A stretch of DNA of 64,000 bases from Dryas octopetala. Taxonomy: Eukaryota > Streptophyta > Magnoliopsida > Rosales > Rosaceae. Location of the stretch: NCBI GenBank assembly GCA_963921425.1, contig OY992835.1, forward strand, positions 18,104,001-18,168,000. The letters run 5' to 3'. The notes beneath the pieces are model-generated. The model was not told the origin of the DNA. It worked only from the letters and a program-made list of their open reading frames with translations, and ran no database searches. The translations under genes and the position numbers were made by a program. Below, piece by piece: positions 1 through 12,397 of the stretch (positions within the stretch are counted from its first letter, which is position 1; each line of letters starts with the position of its first letter).

Positions 1-1560
1 GCCGTTTTTACTAGTTTTAAAGCGTGGAATCTGCCACCATCCAACTAACTTTCTTTTTTTTCTTTTGATTTGACAATTTAACTAATTCTAGAAATCATAT
101 TTTTCGGGATGAAATAATTACTCTATGATGAACAACAAATATTCTTGAGAATGAAAATATTTACATATTGTTTCACCCAAAAAAAAAAAAAAAATTTACG
201 TATGGAATAATATGTAATGTACTATTCTAAAAAGATAATAACCTTTATAATGACAAGGTCAATATTATTAAGAATAAAACATGTTTAACTTACCAGGTGT
301 ACTTTTTAAAGCCATTATCTTTTATTAATATGGGCTAGAGTTGTCACCAATTTTTGGTGTGCTGAATTATCATTATATTTGAGTTTTAAAAACCCTTATT
401 ATTGTTAGGTTTGGAAAACCTAGAAAATAAATAGGAGAAGTTGCAGTGCAAAGAGGCCAGCCCTCTGCAGGCACAAGGACTAAGATGAAGATGCAGAAAG
501 AAACACACATGAAACTAAGAGAATTATTATCTGCAAGCATCCTGGCCTTGAAAGAGTTTGGATAAAAGGAAGCCTCAATTATGATCATCAACAGCAGTCG
601 ATCTTGCAATTATCAGATCTGGGATCGATCTATCATCTATGACTTGATCCTATACCAACTTACAATCTTATCATACGAGGATGCTCAGGGAGAGATGGAA
701 AAGATCAAGATCGATTTCGGGTAATGTTTTTTATCATCAAATTCCTTATATTAATTGGATCAAGCACTGGATAAGCGTGGATGGATTGCTTTGTTCGATC
801 TAGTCTAGTCTTGACTCCTATAACATAATTTGGATGGATATATGGAACTCATCGATGCATATCTGATACAAGTTGAAAGGCCAAAAATTACTGTTAATAT
901 AACAGTTTTTTCAGACTTTGGCTGGGTGAGACTAAGTCGTTTTTTTTTTTTACCTAGGCTAACCCTGATCTGATTACTAAATCGTTTCAGTATTTTTGTA
1001 AGGTAGAATTTGTTTGACCAATCCTCTTCCATTACTTTTGCTAAAAATTATTAATGCTGTCTTTGGGTGATCATGTGATTTCAAATAAAAGGATTTTAAG
1101 AATTTGCAACTTAACTTGTTTACTCTCTTTTTTTTGCCACTTTAAAGTTATTTACTTGATTTAATTAATAGAATTTGCAACTTAAATTGTTTACTTAAGT
1201 TATTTAAAATGATGGAATATAGGGATGACAATTTTCCCCATTGTACCCGATTTCTGTTGGCCCCTAATCATGCTATATACTTTTTTGAGTATTTTATTTT
1301 AATGTATTCCACTTATATGCTATATTTATAATAGATAATAGATAATATAATATATATATAAATAATATCATGTATAATATATGCACAAAATTTTTCTACA
1401 ACAATTGAAGAACACATAAGATCTTTTTATGATATTTTTCCAATTTTAGGTTTTTTTTTTTTTTTTTTTTGACAAGATTCAACATTTTAGGATATAAAAT
1501 TCTATAATTTAGGATATAATTGTCGTTTGAGGTTAAATTATATATATATATGAACAGAAT
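1..1560. other. AT-rich intergenic DNA, no gene seen
   Basis: No open frame here resembles a protein that I recognise. The stretch has poly-A and poly-T runs (about 181-194 and 1450-1470) and short AT dinucleotide tracts (about 1340-1380). Frames on the minus strand at 373-609 and 805-1032 are low-complexity and lack support. Confidence 0.6.
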
Positions 1561-1875
1561 TGATCGTTCGCTTACCATACAGCGGAGAATTCCCCATTCA
1601 CCTAACCACCCACTCACCACAAAGCATGAAATTGAATGATCGTGACGGTCTATTTTTAAGGTTCATCCTCAAAGATCGTCCATGTAAAAAAATCAAGCAA
1701 ATTGGCAATTGTTTGGTCCTCCAAACTTTGCAGACAATTTCCGATTTAACTGATTTTTTGCAAGGATGATCTTTAAATGGTGCTCTAAAATATGAACAAT
1801 TTCGATCATTGAAATTCGTTGTTGGGTGATCAGGTGAGTTGGGAATTCTCACTCTATATGGTGAGCGAGTGATTA
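1561..1875. mobile_element. MITE with about 55-bp inverted termini
   Basis: The first about 55 bases (1561-1615) match the reverse complement of the last about 55 bases (to 1875): both read CNCGCTYACCATA, then GAATTCCC, then TCACCT. No transposase frame lies between them. The interior shares words such as AAGATCNTCC and CAAATTGG with the repeat at 17.5-18.0 kb, so they are probably related. The target-site duplication is not clear. The ORFs on both strands here are by-products of the repeat. Confidence 0.65.
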
Positions 1876-2091
1876 TTATATTATATTATATTTGAAATCA
1901 CATAAGTTTTGACATTACTTATATAATATGTAAGTCTTCTCTCTTAGTGATTACTTGTTTCCTATTTATAAATCATCAAACTTCTTTTCTTTTTCCCTAA
2001 AAACTCATGTACAGGATAATTACATTACAAATCGTCATGTGAGCACTATAATTTTTATAGACAAAGTAATATATATATATATATATATATA

Positions 2092-2256
2092 TAGGGTAAG
2101 GCTCTAATGTTGATGTATAGTAAATAAGTATGAATGCGGGCGCCGATATAATGTCGACACACTGTTAACACATCATGAACTGTTGACATCATAGCCGCGC
2201 CTCGCATTTATACCTATTTACTATTTATCTGCATTAAAGTCTGCCCCTATACATAT
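2092..2256. mobile_element. Small MITE inside an AT microsatellite
   Basis: GGGTAAGGCTCTAATG at the left matches the reverse complement of the right end (GGGGCAGACTTTAATG), and similarity continues for about 50 bp through ATAGTAAATA and AAATGCG. It sits at the edge of an (AT)n tract (about 2068-2090), with TATA-type sequence on both sides. It is too short to encode anything. Confidence 0.6.
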
Positions 2257-2334
2257 AAAATATATAAATTTGCTAATAGTTTGTAAACATGTACTTTTTC
2301 CACCACAAACATAATAGTTGAATGTAAGAAAGTT

Positions 2335-2670
2335 ATATATTGGTCCATAATATTTTTTTCGTTCTATATTGGTCTATTAACTTTGTGGTGTTTTTCATTA
2401 TAATCCAAACCGTCAAATTAGTACAAACGGCTGTATAGTTTAGTTATGTGTTGTACACATGGGGTACTGTTGTGGTCCACTAATTCTTTACTTAGTTCTA
2501 TATTGGTCCACAATAGCGCCCCTACGTACGTAGTACATGACTAACATAGACGACCGTTTATGTTAATTTGACAATTTAGACTATAATGGAACATGTTACA
2601 AAATTAGTAAACTAGGAAGGAACAAAAAGATCCTAGACAGAAATAAATAAGTGGACCAATGGTACAATTT
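2335..2670. mobile_element. Probable MITE with long imperfect inverted repeats
   Basis: The left part (about 2365-2440) matches the inverted right part (about 2545-2625) over about 75 bp, including CCGTCAAATT paired with the complement of its counterpart, plus the outer motif TTGGTCCA on the left and TGGACCAA on the right. No coding capacity. The boundaries are approximate. Confidence 0.5.
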
Positions 2671-4290
2671 CCTCGAAATCTTTGTACATATTATTATATT
2701 TTATTTAAAATTTGAGAACCGATCCCCGCGATTCTTTGATGGGAATGAAAAATCTCTTGTTAAAATGGGGAGTGGATTTTTTGTTTGCAGGAACAGGGAC
2801 GTAGAATTCTCGATAAGAAATGAGATGGGAATAGGGATTTTTTGCAAGAATGGGGACGGAGATCTTCCGCGTTCCCCAATGTACTTTAACAAAAGGGTTT
2901 TGAAAATGGCAAGTGTGTCTAGAGAGAGATATTCATAAAAATGGGGTTTCTTTAGAACCTCCTTATTGTTCATGCCTTGGGCCTTTTTTTAGGATTTCCC
3001 TACTTAATTTAGCTCAATATTCTTATATGGGGCTTGAACTTCATATATGTTACTAATTGTGTCTCTTTAGCCCAAGGTGACACAACACGCTATGTCTCGT
3101 GGTGTGTTACTTGTAATTCCATTTTGAGGGAGTTTATTTTTTAATCAAATTCAAAAGGAAGGCTCTTGTCCGGTCACTTGCAATCCACTCAAGCACAAAC
3201 AAGTAATTTCTGGACAACCACCCAATCAACCCGGCCAATTTTAATTATATTCTTATGGTTTTAATAAATTGGGCAGTCCTTTCTTTTATATGCTAATCCT
3301 TGTGAGAGCTAAAAATGACCAATTTGTGATAAATTTCGGCAAAATAGGTTACATGTTTGAATTGTATGCATAGCAGGGGATATAGAAGAATGTACATAAG
3401 AAGTGATCCAGTTCCCTGTATATTCATGAGTTGGTATTGTTTTTGTTGTCCTGTTGAACTGTTGGCCCTTTATATTATGCCCTTGTCTTGTAAATTGTAG
3501 TCATATGGTTTTAACATTTTCCTTGGTTTAATGCAGTGTCCAGCATTGAAATGCCTTATAACACCACTTTTGAAGTTAAACTCAGCTTATGATTTTTACC
3601 AGGTATAATAAATATTCATTCTCCCAATATGCACAACATTATTACATCAATCCATCTTCTCGTAGACTAGTAGTGCTAGTTGATTTAGGAGAGCTTCTAA
3701 TTTTCGAAGTTCCATTATATATTGGCCGGTGCCATCACTAAATTGTTAAGTTGCACAAATGTTAAACGAACACAATACAATTTAAAAAAATTATACTTGT
3801 ATACATATTAAACTAACACAATACATATTTTTGTATGAACATTACACTTGTATGAACTAAAGTAATTGCAACCATATACTAAAAGGGAACTTTATGAAAG
3901 AAGCTAATTTAATCTTATTTCTACTCTTTTAACCCTGCAAATAAGATGTGCACATGAGTTGTGAAAGAATAGAGGAAAGGAGTATTTGTAAACTTGTTTA
4001 AATTCATATGCATACATATGTGGAAAAGTCTAATGTTGTATTGAAGGTAATTTGAATGATGAAGTCAAAAAATATTGTGGGTGGAGGTAATTAGGAAATA
4101 TATGATAGTGTGACCAGAAATGAAAATAGGACGGAATGAAGGGCTAGTATTCGTGTAGTCAGGTCAATTAGTTTATATCTGGATTTGGTTATTAAGTGAT
4201 ATTGAAAGGTGTGGATTGTGAGATATTGGGCTGGGTGTCGTTTTTGGAGTCCAAAAGAGAGTAAAAGAGAGTAAAAGAGAAGACAGGGGC
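2671..4290. other. Intergenic region upstream of the kelch-type gene
   Basis: The part at 2715-2890 is rich in GGGGA and CCCC words (GATCCCCGCG, GGGGACGGAGATC, GTTCCCC), as in decayed hAT-type repeats, but I could not find its ends. The part at about 3945-4180 is one copy of a segment that recurs at about 7110-7350. No gene seen. Confidence 0.45.
3945..4180 (+). repeat. Upstream segment, copy 1 (second copy at about 7110-7350)
   Basis: This stretch and 7110-7350 are nearly identical over about 230 bp, from GTGAAAGAATAGAGGAAAGG through GGTGGAGGTAATTAGG to the CTAGTAT...GTGTAG words. Copy 1 lies just upstream of the kelch-type gene, and copy 2 lies upstream of its broken partial copy. The simplest reading is a local duplication of promoter plus gene followed by decay. 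Confidence 0.8.
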
Positions 4291-4416
4291 GTGGTGTTCA
4301 CCGTAGGAAATAAAACGTTGCCGTTTCATCCATATAAAGAAACAGTGATACCCAGGTCTCCCCTCAATCAAATTAGGTCGTCCCTCCCAAGAAACAGTGA
4401 TACCCCTCGATCAAAG

Positions 4417-5490
4417 ATGACGGCAGTTTTTCTTCCTGCCATTGAATACAAACTGAATTCTGTTGCCTATGTGGTTCACGAGATCAGTGTCAATGATTTG
4501 CTTGGGTGCGGGTGTAGGAACCCGGTACATCAGTGCGAATGGTGTTTCGAGGGTTACGAGCGTCATCGCCAAGTGGGGTATCTGTATGGAGATTTAGCTC
4601 GTCAAGTAGGTTGTGGACTATTCAACGGCCATCTTGTGTTTGCTGGAGGTGTAGATGGAGCAGGGAATCTCAGTAGGGAGGTTTATACGTTCAACATCTT
4701 CTGGCACCCAATTGACGAGCAGAACATCATACAGGGGATTATTCCAAATCTCCAGTGTGGGAAATGGAATCCTATTCTAATGGAGGTGAATGACAACCTC
4801 TATGCGCTTGGTGGGTTCCCATATCATGGGGTGCTGATAGATGGTTTTCCGGATAATGAAATGGTTCGGGCGTTTGAACAATACGACCACCAAACTGGAC
4901 AATGGCATGTCCTCCCTCACCCTCCAATCCTCCATCCTGATCTATTTTCATTGCCCATTACATATGGGTCTCATGGTCGAAGCATCTATGTAGCCACCCC
5001 ATTGTCTGAGCATATGTCCTTGTTCAGCACTGCTACCTCTCTTTGGTTTCCACACCATGATCCATTTCGCTACTCTGGCCCGGCTTGGGATGGAAACCTT
5101 TACATCCCTCACCGACCAACCATGAGTATTCGGACAGCTCCCTACCGCGTGATACGCTTTTGTTATGATTGTCCGGTCTTAGAAGCCTTTTTCCACCAAT
5201 TTGGTGATCAGCTTAACACTGCTGTGATAAATCTTGCAGATTTTACTCCTCCTGCCTTTCTCGAACCCAACCTGCCGTTCGGTTTCGCTAGATTATCACA
5301 AAACATAGGTTGTCTGGTAATTGGTCATTTTTTTGCTGGATTTGAGATCATGGAGGTTGCCGTAATAAAGTTTTCATGGGAGGATTGGGAATTCAGATAT
5401 ATAGGAACTCGTATATTTGACTACTCAACCAGAACCAACCCCAAAAACCCTACCCTAAGGGTTGATCTGCTTGGCGCCTATTCTGAGTGA
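4417..5490 (+). CDS. Kelch-like / galactose-oxidase-like beta-propeller protein
   Basis: Single-exon protein of 357 aa from the ATG at 4417, or 399 aa if the in-frame ATG at 4291 is used. I prefer 4417: the residues before it are low-complexity and are encoded by a duplicated AGAAACAGTGATACCC sequence that looks like 5' UTR. Kelch-type features are visible: HLVFAGGVDGAG, then DNLYALGG, then a blade-like segment with YDHQTGQWHVLP followed by proline-rich loops. There is also a Cys-rich motif CGCRNPVHQCEWC near the N-terminus. I see no F-box. In the kelch family such blades form a propeller used for protein binding, often in ubiquitin ligases; the function here is unknown. A partial copy lies 2.9 kb downstream. 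Confidence 0.7.
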   Translation: MTAVFLPAIEYKLNSVAYVVHEISVNDLLGCGCRNPVHQCEWCFEGYERHRQVGYLYGDLARQVGCGLFNGHLVFAGGVDGAGNLSREVYTFNIFWHPIDEQNIIQGIIPNLQCGKWNPILMEVNDNLYALGGFPYHGVLIDGFPDNEMVRAFEQYDHQTGQWHVLPHPPILHPDLFSLPITYGSHGRSIYVATPLSEHMSLFSTATSLWFPHHDPFRYSGPAWDGNLYIPHRPTMSIRTAPYRVIRFCYDCPVLEAFFHQFGDQLNTAVINLADFTPPAFLEPNLPFGFARLSQNIGCLVIGHFFAGFEIMEVAVIKFSWEDWEFRYIGTRIFDYSTRTNPKNPTLRVDLLGAYSE

Positions 5491-7797
5491 GTTTTTTTTT
5501 TTTTTACAAGTTGACATATGTGCATCATTTGTATTTGATTATCATCTGCATCAAGCAACTAATTCTCTTTTCTTTTTGGCAGTCATCCCAATTAACAAAT
5601 GAGGGATGAAGTAGTAGATGGTAAGCATGCCAGTTCCTTTTCGAATTTGATACATTGTTAGATTATCAACTTATCAACTAAATGTACGCTTTCTTCTTTC
5701 ATTATAGTTTGATGCTTATGATTAGAGTTTATGAAGTAGTAGATGATAAGGCTAAGGATGTTAGGTAATCATGCAAAATTAACTACATTGAGTGCGATCT
5801 GGTTTCTTGTTATTTTTAGTCATTTCCTGATAATATCAAGGTTTAAATGATGTTTGATTGAGTATGGTTATCAGTGGAAGATAAAATTATAGGAAAAGCA
5901 AGAAGAGAATATGAAATTTAGTAGGGCTTTTGACAATTCACCCCTTTTCACTACTACCCTCCTTACGATCAACTGGCTGAAAAGATCTCTAAACATTGTT
6001 TTGAATGTCATTCTAGACTTGAAGTCCAAATTGAATTCGGTACTGACTTACAACATGCAACACTGAAATGTGGATTATTTTCCTGCTGTACAAATAGCTA
6101 GTAGTATGTAGTTTTCTGAACATAATCAGAAACTCATCTACAAATCGCATTTTCTAGTTTTCTTTCTAAGCATGCCCTTTTTATTCCAATAAATATGGTA
6201 AAGCCAAAGTTGGTCAATAGAGAATAAATGAGATCTGGTATATTTATATGAATAAGAAAGAAAAGTGTTTGAAAATATGACACATAAACATATATATGGA
6301 TGCATGTATTTTTTATTTTATATTGTGCATATAATGCAATTTTGTTGTCTTAGCTAGGGTCTGCCCTTAGTTTAACACAGATAACCAATCTGATTATGAA
6401 TGAGATCTGAAAATGAATTGTTATAGAGTAGCTACAAGCCTACAAACTTGTTTGAATTCATATCCTATTGTATATATACAATATATATATATGTATGTAT
6501 GTAGATATGCAGACATGCATAGATTTATGTCTGTATGTACTGCTGGTTGGCAGGCTGAGCTGGGTCTGCCCTTTCACATGGATAACCTACCTTAGAAACT
6601 TGTATCGGATGTACCTTCCATTTGTTATGTGCTGTACCTAGAGTGCACTTGTAATCTACTTGCATGCCATGTTTTGATTGATGATTCATAATTTTAATCT
6701 GGCTGTTTTACTAGACCATAATTTTTTTCTTCCTTTCTTCCTTTTACCTTCTTTCTTCTTCTTCCTCTCTTTTTGTTTTTGATTGGTCGTTATGGAGCAT
6801 CTGATCAAATTTTGTTATTTATTTTTTGAACTTTTGGATGATGTGGAAATAGCAAGTAGGATCCTAATGTCAATGTAGACCTGCAGCTGCCAATTAGATT
6901 GGCCAATTGTACTGATTTACGACATGCTATTTAGGGTTTTGAAAGTGATCCATCCTGTTTGCACCGATCAACTAGCTGAATAGGAAACTCTAAACCGTGG
7001 TTTATATGTATTTATATATTTATGCCGTGCATTTGTAATGCAGTTTTGTAGTCTTAGGCAGGGCCTGCCCTTTTAGTTTAATCCGGATAGCCAAATTGAT
7101 TATAAATGAGATCTGCACATGGGTAGTGAAAGAATAGAGGAAAGGAGTATCTGTAAACTTGTTTAAATTCATATGCATTGCATTTATAATATGCATACAT
7201 ATGTGGACAAGACTAATGCTCTATTTTAAGGTAATTTGAATGATGAAGTCAAAAAGTATTGTGGGTGGAGGTAATTAGGAAATATATGATAGTGTGACCA
7301 GAAATGAAAATAGGATGGAATGAAGGGCTAGTATACGTGTAGCCAACTCAATTAGTTGGGACAAGTTTCTATTGATGTCATGAAGTTCATTTGTTTATAT
7401 ATGGATTTGGTAAATAAATTTTTTTGGTTGATTAGTGGTGTGCAGTCATATATGATTGCATAAGTTTTTCATTACCAATTGACTTAGCTGATACTCTTCT
7501 TTCAAATTCATTTATGAATCACTGTAATAATAATTCTAAAGAACCAGATTTGTTTGAGTTGTCCCTATAGGTTCAAGTTCCTCTACATCATTTAGTAGAG
7601 AGTCCAAAATTTAGGTCCAGTTTGGTTTTGGAAACGAAGCTGACCTGAAATTCCAGAATTTATGAGAATGAAAAATTTGTAGATAGCGTTTGGCACTTGG
7701 TAGAATGTATTGCAGCAGTTAACACCAGGGTATGCACATTTATTCAAGTTGGTGTATGGTCTAAAAGAGGCCTTAAAACATCCTGATGCTAGTTAAG
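5491..7797. other. Intergenic DNA made largely of dispersed repeat copies
   Basis: About 6240-6595 and 7015-7200 are copies of a repeat also found at 19.85 and 20.6 kb. The part at 7110-7350 duplicates DNA upstream of the kelch-type gene. I saw no credible gene; the small frame at 6413-6595 lies wholly within the repeat. Confidence 0.55.
6238..6592 (+). repeat. Dispersed repeat X, longest copy near the kelch locus
   Basis: Shares TATATTGTGCATATAA, TTTTGTTGTCTTAG, TTTAACNCAGATAACCAA, ATGAATGAGATCT, TTGAATTNATATCCTATT and GCAGGCTGAGCTGGGTCTGCC, in that order, with 20588-20960. Shorter copies lie at about 7015-7160 and 19850-19995. No coding potential or clear terminal repeats were found, so its class is unknown. 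Confidence 0.75.
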
Positions 7798-7995
7798 TGG
7801 GCATGTCCTCCCTCACCCTCCAATCCTCCAGCCTGATCTATTTTCATTGCCCATTACATATGGGTCTTATGGTCCATGCATCTACATAGCCACCCAATTG
7901 TCTGAGCATATGTCCTTGTTCAACATTGATACCTCACTTTGGTTTCCACATGCTGATCCATTTCCCTACTCTGGCCCGGCTTGGGATGGAGGTTT
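7798..7995 (+). pseudogene. Partial copy of the kelch-type gene
   Basis: This is near-identical to 4903-5095 of the kelch-type gene: CATGTCCTCCCTCACCCTCC, then GCCCATTACATATGGGTCT, then GGCCCGGCTTGGGATGG. The encoded segment (SEHMSLF, TSLWFP, PYSGPAWDG) keeps the frame with several substitutions. It stops abruptly after the WDG codons, where the sequence becomes T-rich and non-homologous. With no 5' or 3' coding part, it is a fragment and not a working gene. Confidence 0.85.
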
Positions 7996-10252
7996 TTGGT
8001 TTTTCTTTTGTGTATTGATTTTTGTTGTAATTTTCTGATTTCGGTTTTTTGAGACAATGAATTAGTGGGGCTTTCGTTTTCTTTTTCATTTGGTTATGTT
8101 TTGGTTACTGGGTATAGAAAATTGTCCATTGCCTTATTTTAATTTGGTTGTTGGGTATATATAATTATCCATTACCTTCTGTTAAACCTTTTTTTTTTGT
8201 GTCTCAAATGATGTTTAAATGATTCTGTTTCAGGCTGCTGAAGGAGCCATATTACTGGTGATTTGAATATCGTCTCAAATGATGTTTAAATGATTCTGTT
8301 TCAGGCTGCTGAAGGAGCCATATTACTGGTGATTTGAATATCAGTAAATTTAAAGGTGAGATATACAAATCTGCTTGTGTCAATTTTATGGGTTTTATTA
8401 TTATTTCTTGTTTAACTCCTTTATGCTTTTAGTATAAATTTTTTGATGGATACATACTGGCATTTGTTTGAAAATTGAAAGATGTTATTAATTAGCTCAT
8501 GTCAATGTGTTTTCCCTTAAAAATTTAAGTATATGAATGTCACACATGTACACAGAGGCAATTGGGTTAGGTAGTTAATTTGGTGCAATCTCAAATAGGT
8601 GATGAAGTCTCCAACATCTGGGGAGGCAATTTTTATTGTTAGGCATTCCCTTGCATGGTCGAGTACTTATAGTTTTACTATATTTTCTAAGGTATTGTTA
8701 ATCAACCCAAGGATCAAATAAAATAAAAATGCAAGTGTCCTGATTAGTTGCGAAAGCTTTTCAAGCATAGAATTAAAACAAGTATCATGCATTGCGTGTT
8801 TTGTGATCATAAACATATATGTATTCTCAAGTGTAGGAGAGGGTGTGTCATTGAAACCTTTTGAGGTGGCGTTTTAGCTTTGTGATGCCAGCAGCCAGCC
8901 TCTTGTAAGATAAGATAAGAGAAGAAAATGAAAGGGAAAAAGCATTTGTGTGACCAAATTTGTCACATCAGCCAAATCACATGCACCAGTAGTTAGCTAG
9001 TACTGATTTGACATAATGTTTAGGAATTCTGAAGTTGAAGTGCTCCATGATGATTACTTGGTGTGCTTGAGAATGAATTAGATGTGGTGCTCTGGTCAAT
9101 GGTTTTCAGTAGTAGTGTATTAAGTAGTATATTCACTTGGTTAGATCGAAGGCCATGACTGTTGCAGCCATTGCCTGTCATATTAAGTGCATCTGCATTT
9201 GTCTTGTGTCATCTAACCATAACCCTTTTTACTTGAATTCAGTGTTCAGATACATATATATATATATATATATATTCATAATCAAAGTCAACTCAGTAAA
9301 CTAAAGAAAAACAGTTGTTTATGTGTAAGTACAGATGTATCAACAGAAACATGCGGTTCAAAGAGTGTTAATATCTTGTAGATCTTATAGACCTAAGTAT
9401 TTGACTACTGCTATCTGATAAATGATAATGTGATATGATGCTAGCTAAGCTTAATTGAGTGAGCCATTTGGTGCTCGGTCAATGATTTGAATTGTGTTTG
9501 AGCCATTTGTTAATAAGACTGCTTAATTGAACTATTTGTTAACATGACTGCTAGCAGCTGAGGATACTGCATGGTTGTAATTTCCTTTTGGGAAGTGCTA
9601 GGGTGTCTCGAGAATTTGTGCCTCAATGACATGGATTACCATGTAAATTTAAATACTTGCCACATAAGATATTGGATAACCTATTTTACCCTGTTTCAAT
9701 TTTCTTTATCTTAACACCAAATAAACAAAAAAAATCTTCATCTTCCTCACTTATCAGTCCAAACACTATATGTTATCCTTTATCTTCTCAATTTTTCCTT
9801 TATTTCTACAGCTCATCATTAAATTGGCACCTCATCAGCAGTCCAACACCGGCGAATAAATAAATGAAGTCGAGGATTGTGAAAGACATTTTTAGATGCT
9901 GAAGAAAGCTGGCGCAGAGAGGGATAATCTGACAATTCTATTTCCTTTATTTCTACGACCACACAGCCTAAATATTCTGACAATTCTATTTTGCTTGATA
10001 CAGTTGTTGGTACATTATATATATGGTAGCTAACAGTTTGTGGAATTTTATTGTGAAGGTTGATATGTTTTTCTGGTACGGTAAATTCAGGGTAATAATA
10101 ATTTTTTTTTTTGGGTACACATTTGTGCAAGAATTTTACTGCTTGTCTGATGCAAAGTACATCACGAGATAGATCAAACACGGAGATGATTGATTGTATT
10201 ACAGTATTACTACACGTTGCTAAATGAGATCCACTTGAACTAGGGTTTCAAC
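7996..10252. other. Intergenic region, no gene seen
   Basis: Contains a perfect 71-bp tandem duplication (8201-8342) and an (AT)n tract (about 9255-9275). The frames at 9657-9863 (+) and 9819-10181 (-) overlap on opposite strands and resemble nothing that I know. Confidence 0.5.
8201..8342 (+). repeat. Perfect 71-bp tandem duplication
   Basis: Two identical 71-bp units, 8201-8271 and 8272-8342, each starting GTCTCAAATGATG and ending GATTTGAATATC. Each unit holds a splice-acceptor-like CTGTTTCAG followed by GCTGCTGAAGGAGCC. The perfect identity suggests a recent event. Confidence 0.95.
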
Positions 10253-10761
10253 TAGGGGTGTGCAAAGACTGGCCGGATCAAACCGCCAAACACCGGTTTG
10301 GCTTGGTTTGGTTAATGAAAAATCAAGAAGTCAAACTAAACTGAACCAAATTGTTCTTACCGGTACGGTTGCGGTTTGAAATTTCTACGAACTGGTAAAA
10401 TCAAATCCGACCATTTATATTTTAAAATTTTTTTATGTAGCATAGTGCGATTATACTTTCATAGTTGTTTGTTTGTTTGATACATATTCATATATTGATA
10501 TTATTGCATGTTTTATTGTTTTATTAGTATAGATTGTGCATTTGAATGTTTTAGTGAAGTTATTTTAAATTTAATAATTAATTATTTGATTTGTGCTAGT
10601 TGAATTCAAATTTTTTTTTTTTCCCACACAAACTGTTTTGAGTGGTTTGGTTTACAAACTATTTTTGTGTTAAACTGGACTGATCCAAACTTTTAAATTT
10701 TATTGGTTTGATTTTCGGTTTGATGTCCAAACGGGACTAAACTGGACCTTGCCCACCCTTA
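10253..10761. mobile_element. Non-autonomous hAT-type element with perfect 8-bp TSD
   Basis: The element starts TAGGGGTGTGCAAAG and ends CTTGCCCACCCTTA, whose inverse is TAAGGGTGGGCAAG. GTTTCAAC is present on both sides (10245-10252 and 10762-10769). An 8-bp TSD and TAGGG-type ends are the hallmark of hAT transposons. The subterminal regions are rich in GGTTTGG and AAACC words. No transposase frame. Confidence 0.9.
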
Positions 10762-10769
10762 GTTTCAAC

Positions 10770-12346
10770 TTGAGAGATAATAAGCCCTTCTTCTTCTTTC
10801 TCGTCTTCACCCAATTCTCCAACCCTAAAAAAATTAATGCTATCGCTAAACATACAAATTGACGTTATTCCCAAAAATTTAGGAGGTCAATTTAGGTATT
10901 AGTCAATATTTCAAAAACAAAAAAGGAGGTCAGTTTAGGTATTGCATAAATATGTTTTAAATTCCAAATATCATTGCTAATGTGTCAAAAATTCTGGACC
11001 TTAATCTTAAAAATAGATTTTAGTCAAAATTCAAACATATATATGGTTTAAGTCCGAAGTGATGTCTAATCTTGAACCTAAGCCCAAGGAGTAAAATTTC
11101 GAATTTGAGGAAATTTTTGTGAAAATTTCGATGAAACTTTTGATTTCGACAAAAGTAGATAAAAACGACAGAAATTGCTATCAAAATACGAAAATTTTGA
11201 ATGAAATTTGACCATATGTTTATTTAACATATTATCTACTACATTGATAAAAAATATTGAAGAAACTAAATTATATAATAGGTTTCATGTGATATAATGT
11301 GAATATAATGCGCGCTGGAGACAAGTAATGTTAAAAAAATAGGTCACTAATTAATAATTATATAAATAACACCTCAAATTTATTTATATTACAATATTAA
11401 ATCATGAATTAAATAAGTATTCAATAAGATAAATATAATGCGTGTTGGAGGCAAATATTGTTAAATAAAAATGGTTCACTAATTAACAATTACATAAAAA
11501 TGACCTCTTTTTAAGGGATATTTAATCATTTTGAATTCAATTGTTCTTAAAAGTTAAAACATATGTGGATAAATAAGAAAATGACATATATTGTTATTTT
11601 TCTAAACTCCTTAACTCAATAACCAAACACAATCCAAATAGATTGTGAGATCCCGGAAAGTTGGTTTATAATTTATTTTGGAGTAAATAGTGATTTATTG
11701 ATAATTATCTTGTTAATTTGGAGATATTATAATTTTTCTGAGGAATTTTGGAAGGCAATAAATGAATTAGAAGTCGTAAAAAAAAAAAAATTATCGAGAC
11801 GAGCTCACGGGATTTCACATAATTTTTTTTGAATCTCGAAGTTAATTTTTGTGAGTTATTTAGATTTTAAGTGATTTCGACGGGCCATTTAGGAACAATA
11901 AAAATTAGGAAAGGCCCAGTTTTGATTTAAGTCTTGTTGGAAAGGTCTCGGGTCAACGAGCACGTAAATACAAACGGAACGTGTTTTGGAATTACGGTTT
12001 GAGAATTACGTACAAATGATGGTTAAGGGATATTTTAGTCTTTTTACCAATTAGGGTTTAGTATAAAAGAAGGGTACCCAACCAAATAATAATTGAGAAA
12101 GATAAGAAAAAGTGGAACGAATGGTTCATATTAAAAGAATTGTTTTGCACGGTCAATAATTGTTTCCTTTTGCATTAGTCCACAAACAAGTCCATCAGTC
12201 ATCATCAATAGCATGATACACAGTAGCAAAGAACAGATGCTCTCAAGTTCACACATCAAAAACAAAAGCATCCTTCTTCTTCCTCTGTTCAATAGTAACT
12301 TTTCTCTCAACCGCACTCAATTTCATTTGCAAAGTAACAAAAAATC
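10770..12346. other. Repeat-like DNA without a gene
   Basis: AT-rich, with ATAATGCG-GGAG-CAA segments repeated at about 11305-11345 and 11435-11475. Words at about 11075-11120 (CCTAAGCC, AAAATTTCG) recur inverted at about 12670-12715, so this stretch and the next may be the interior of one decayed element of about 1.6 kb. Confidence 0.4.
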
Positions 12347-12397
12347 ATGGCTTTGGAGGTTGTGGATGGAGCTTTGCTCTCTACTTCCTTTCAGGAG

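Noticed and set aside
3538-3602. Possible exon between TGCAG and GTATAA
   Set aside because: Twenty-two open codons bounded by splice-like sites, but no partner exon and no recognisable protein.
7798-8038. Second working kelch gene
   Set aside because: Only about 190 bp of coding homology remains, followed by unrelated T-rich sequence.
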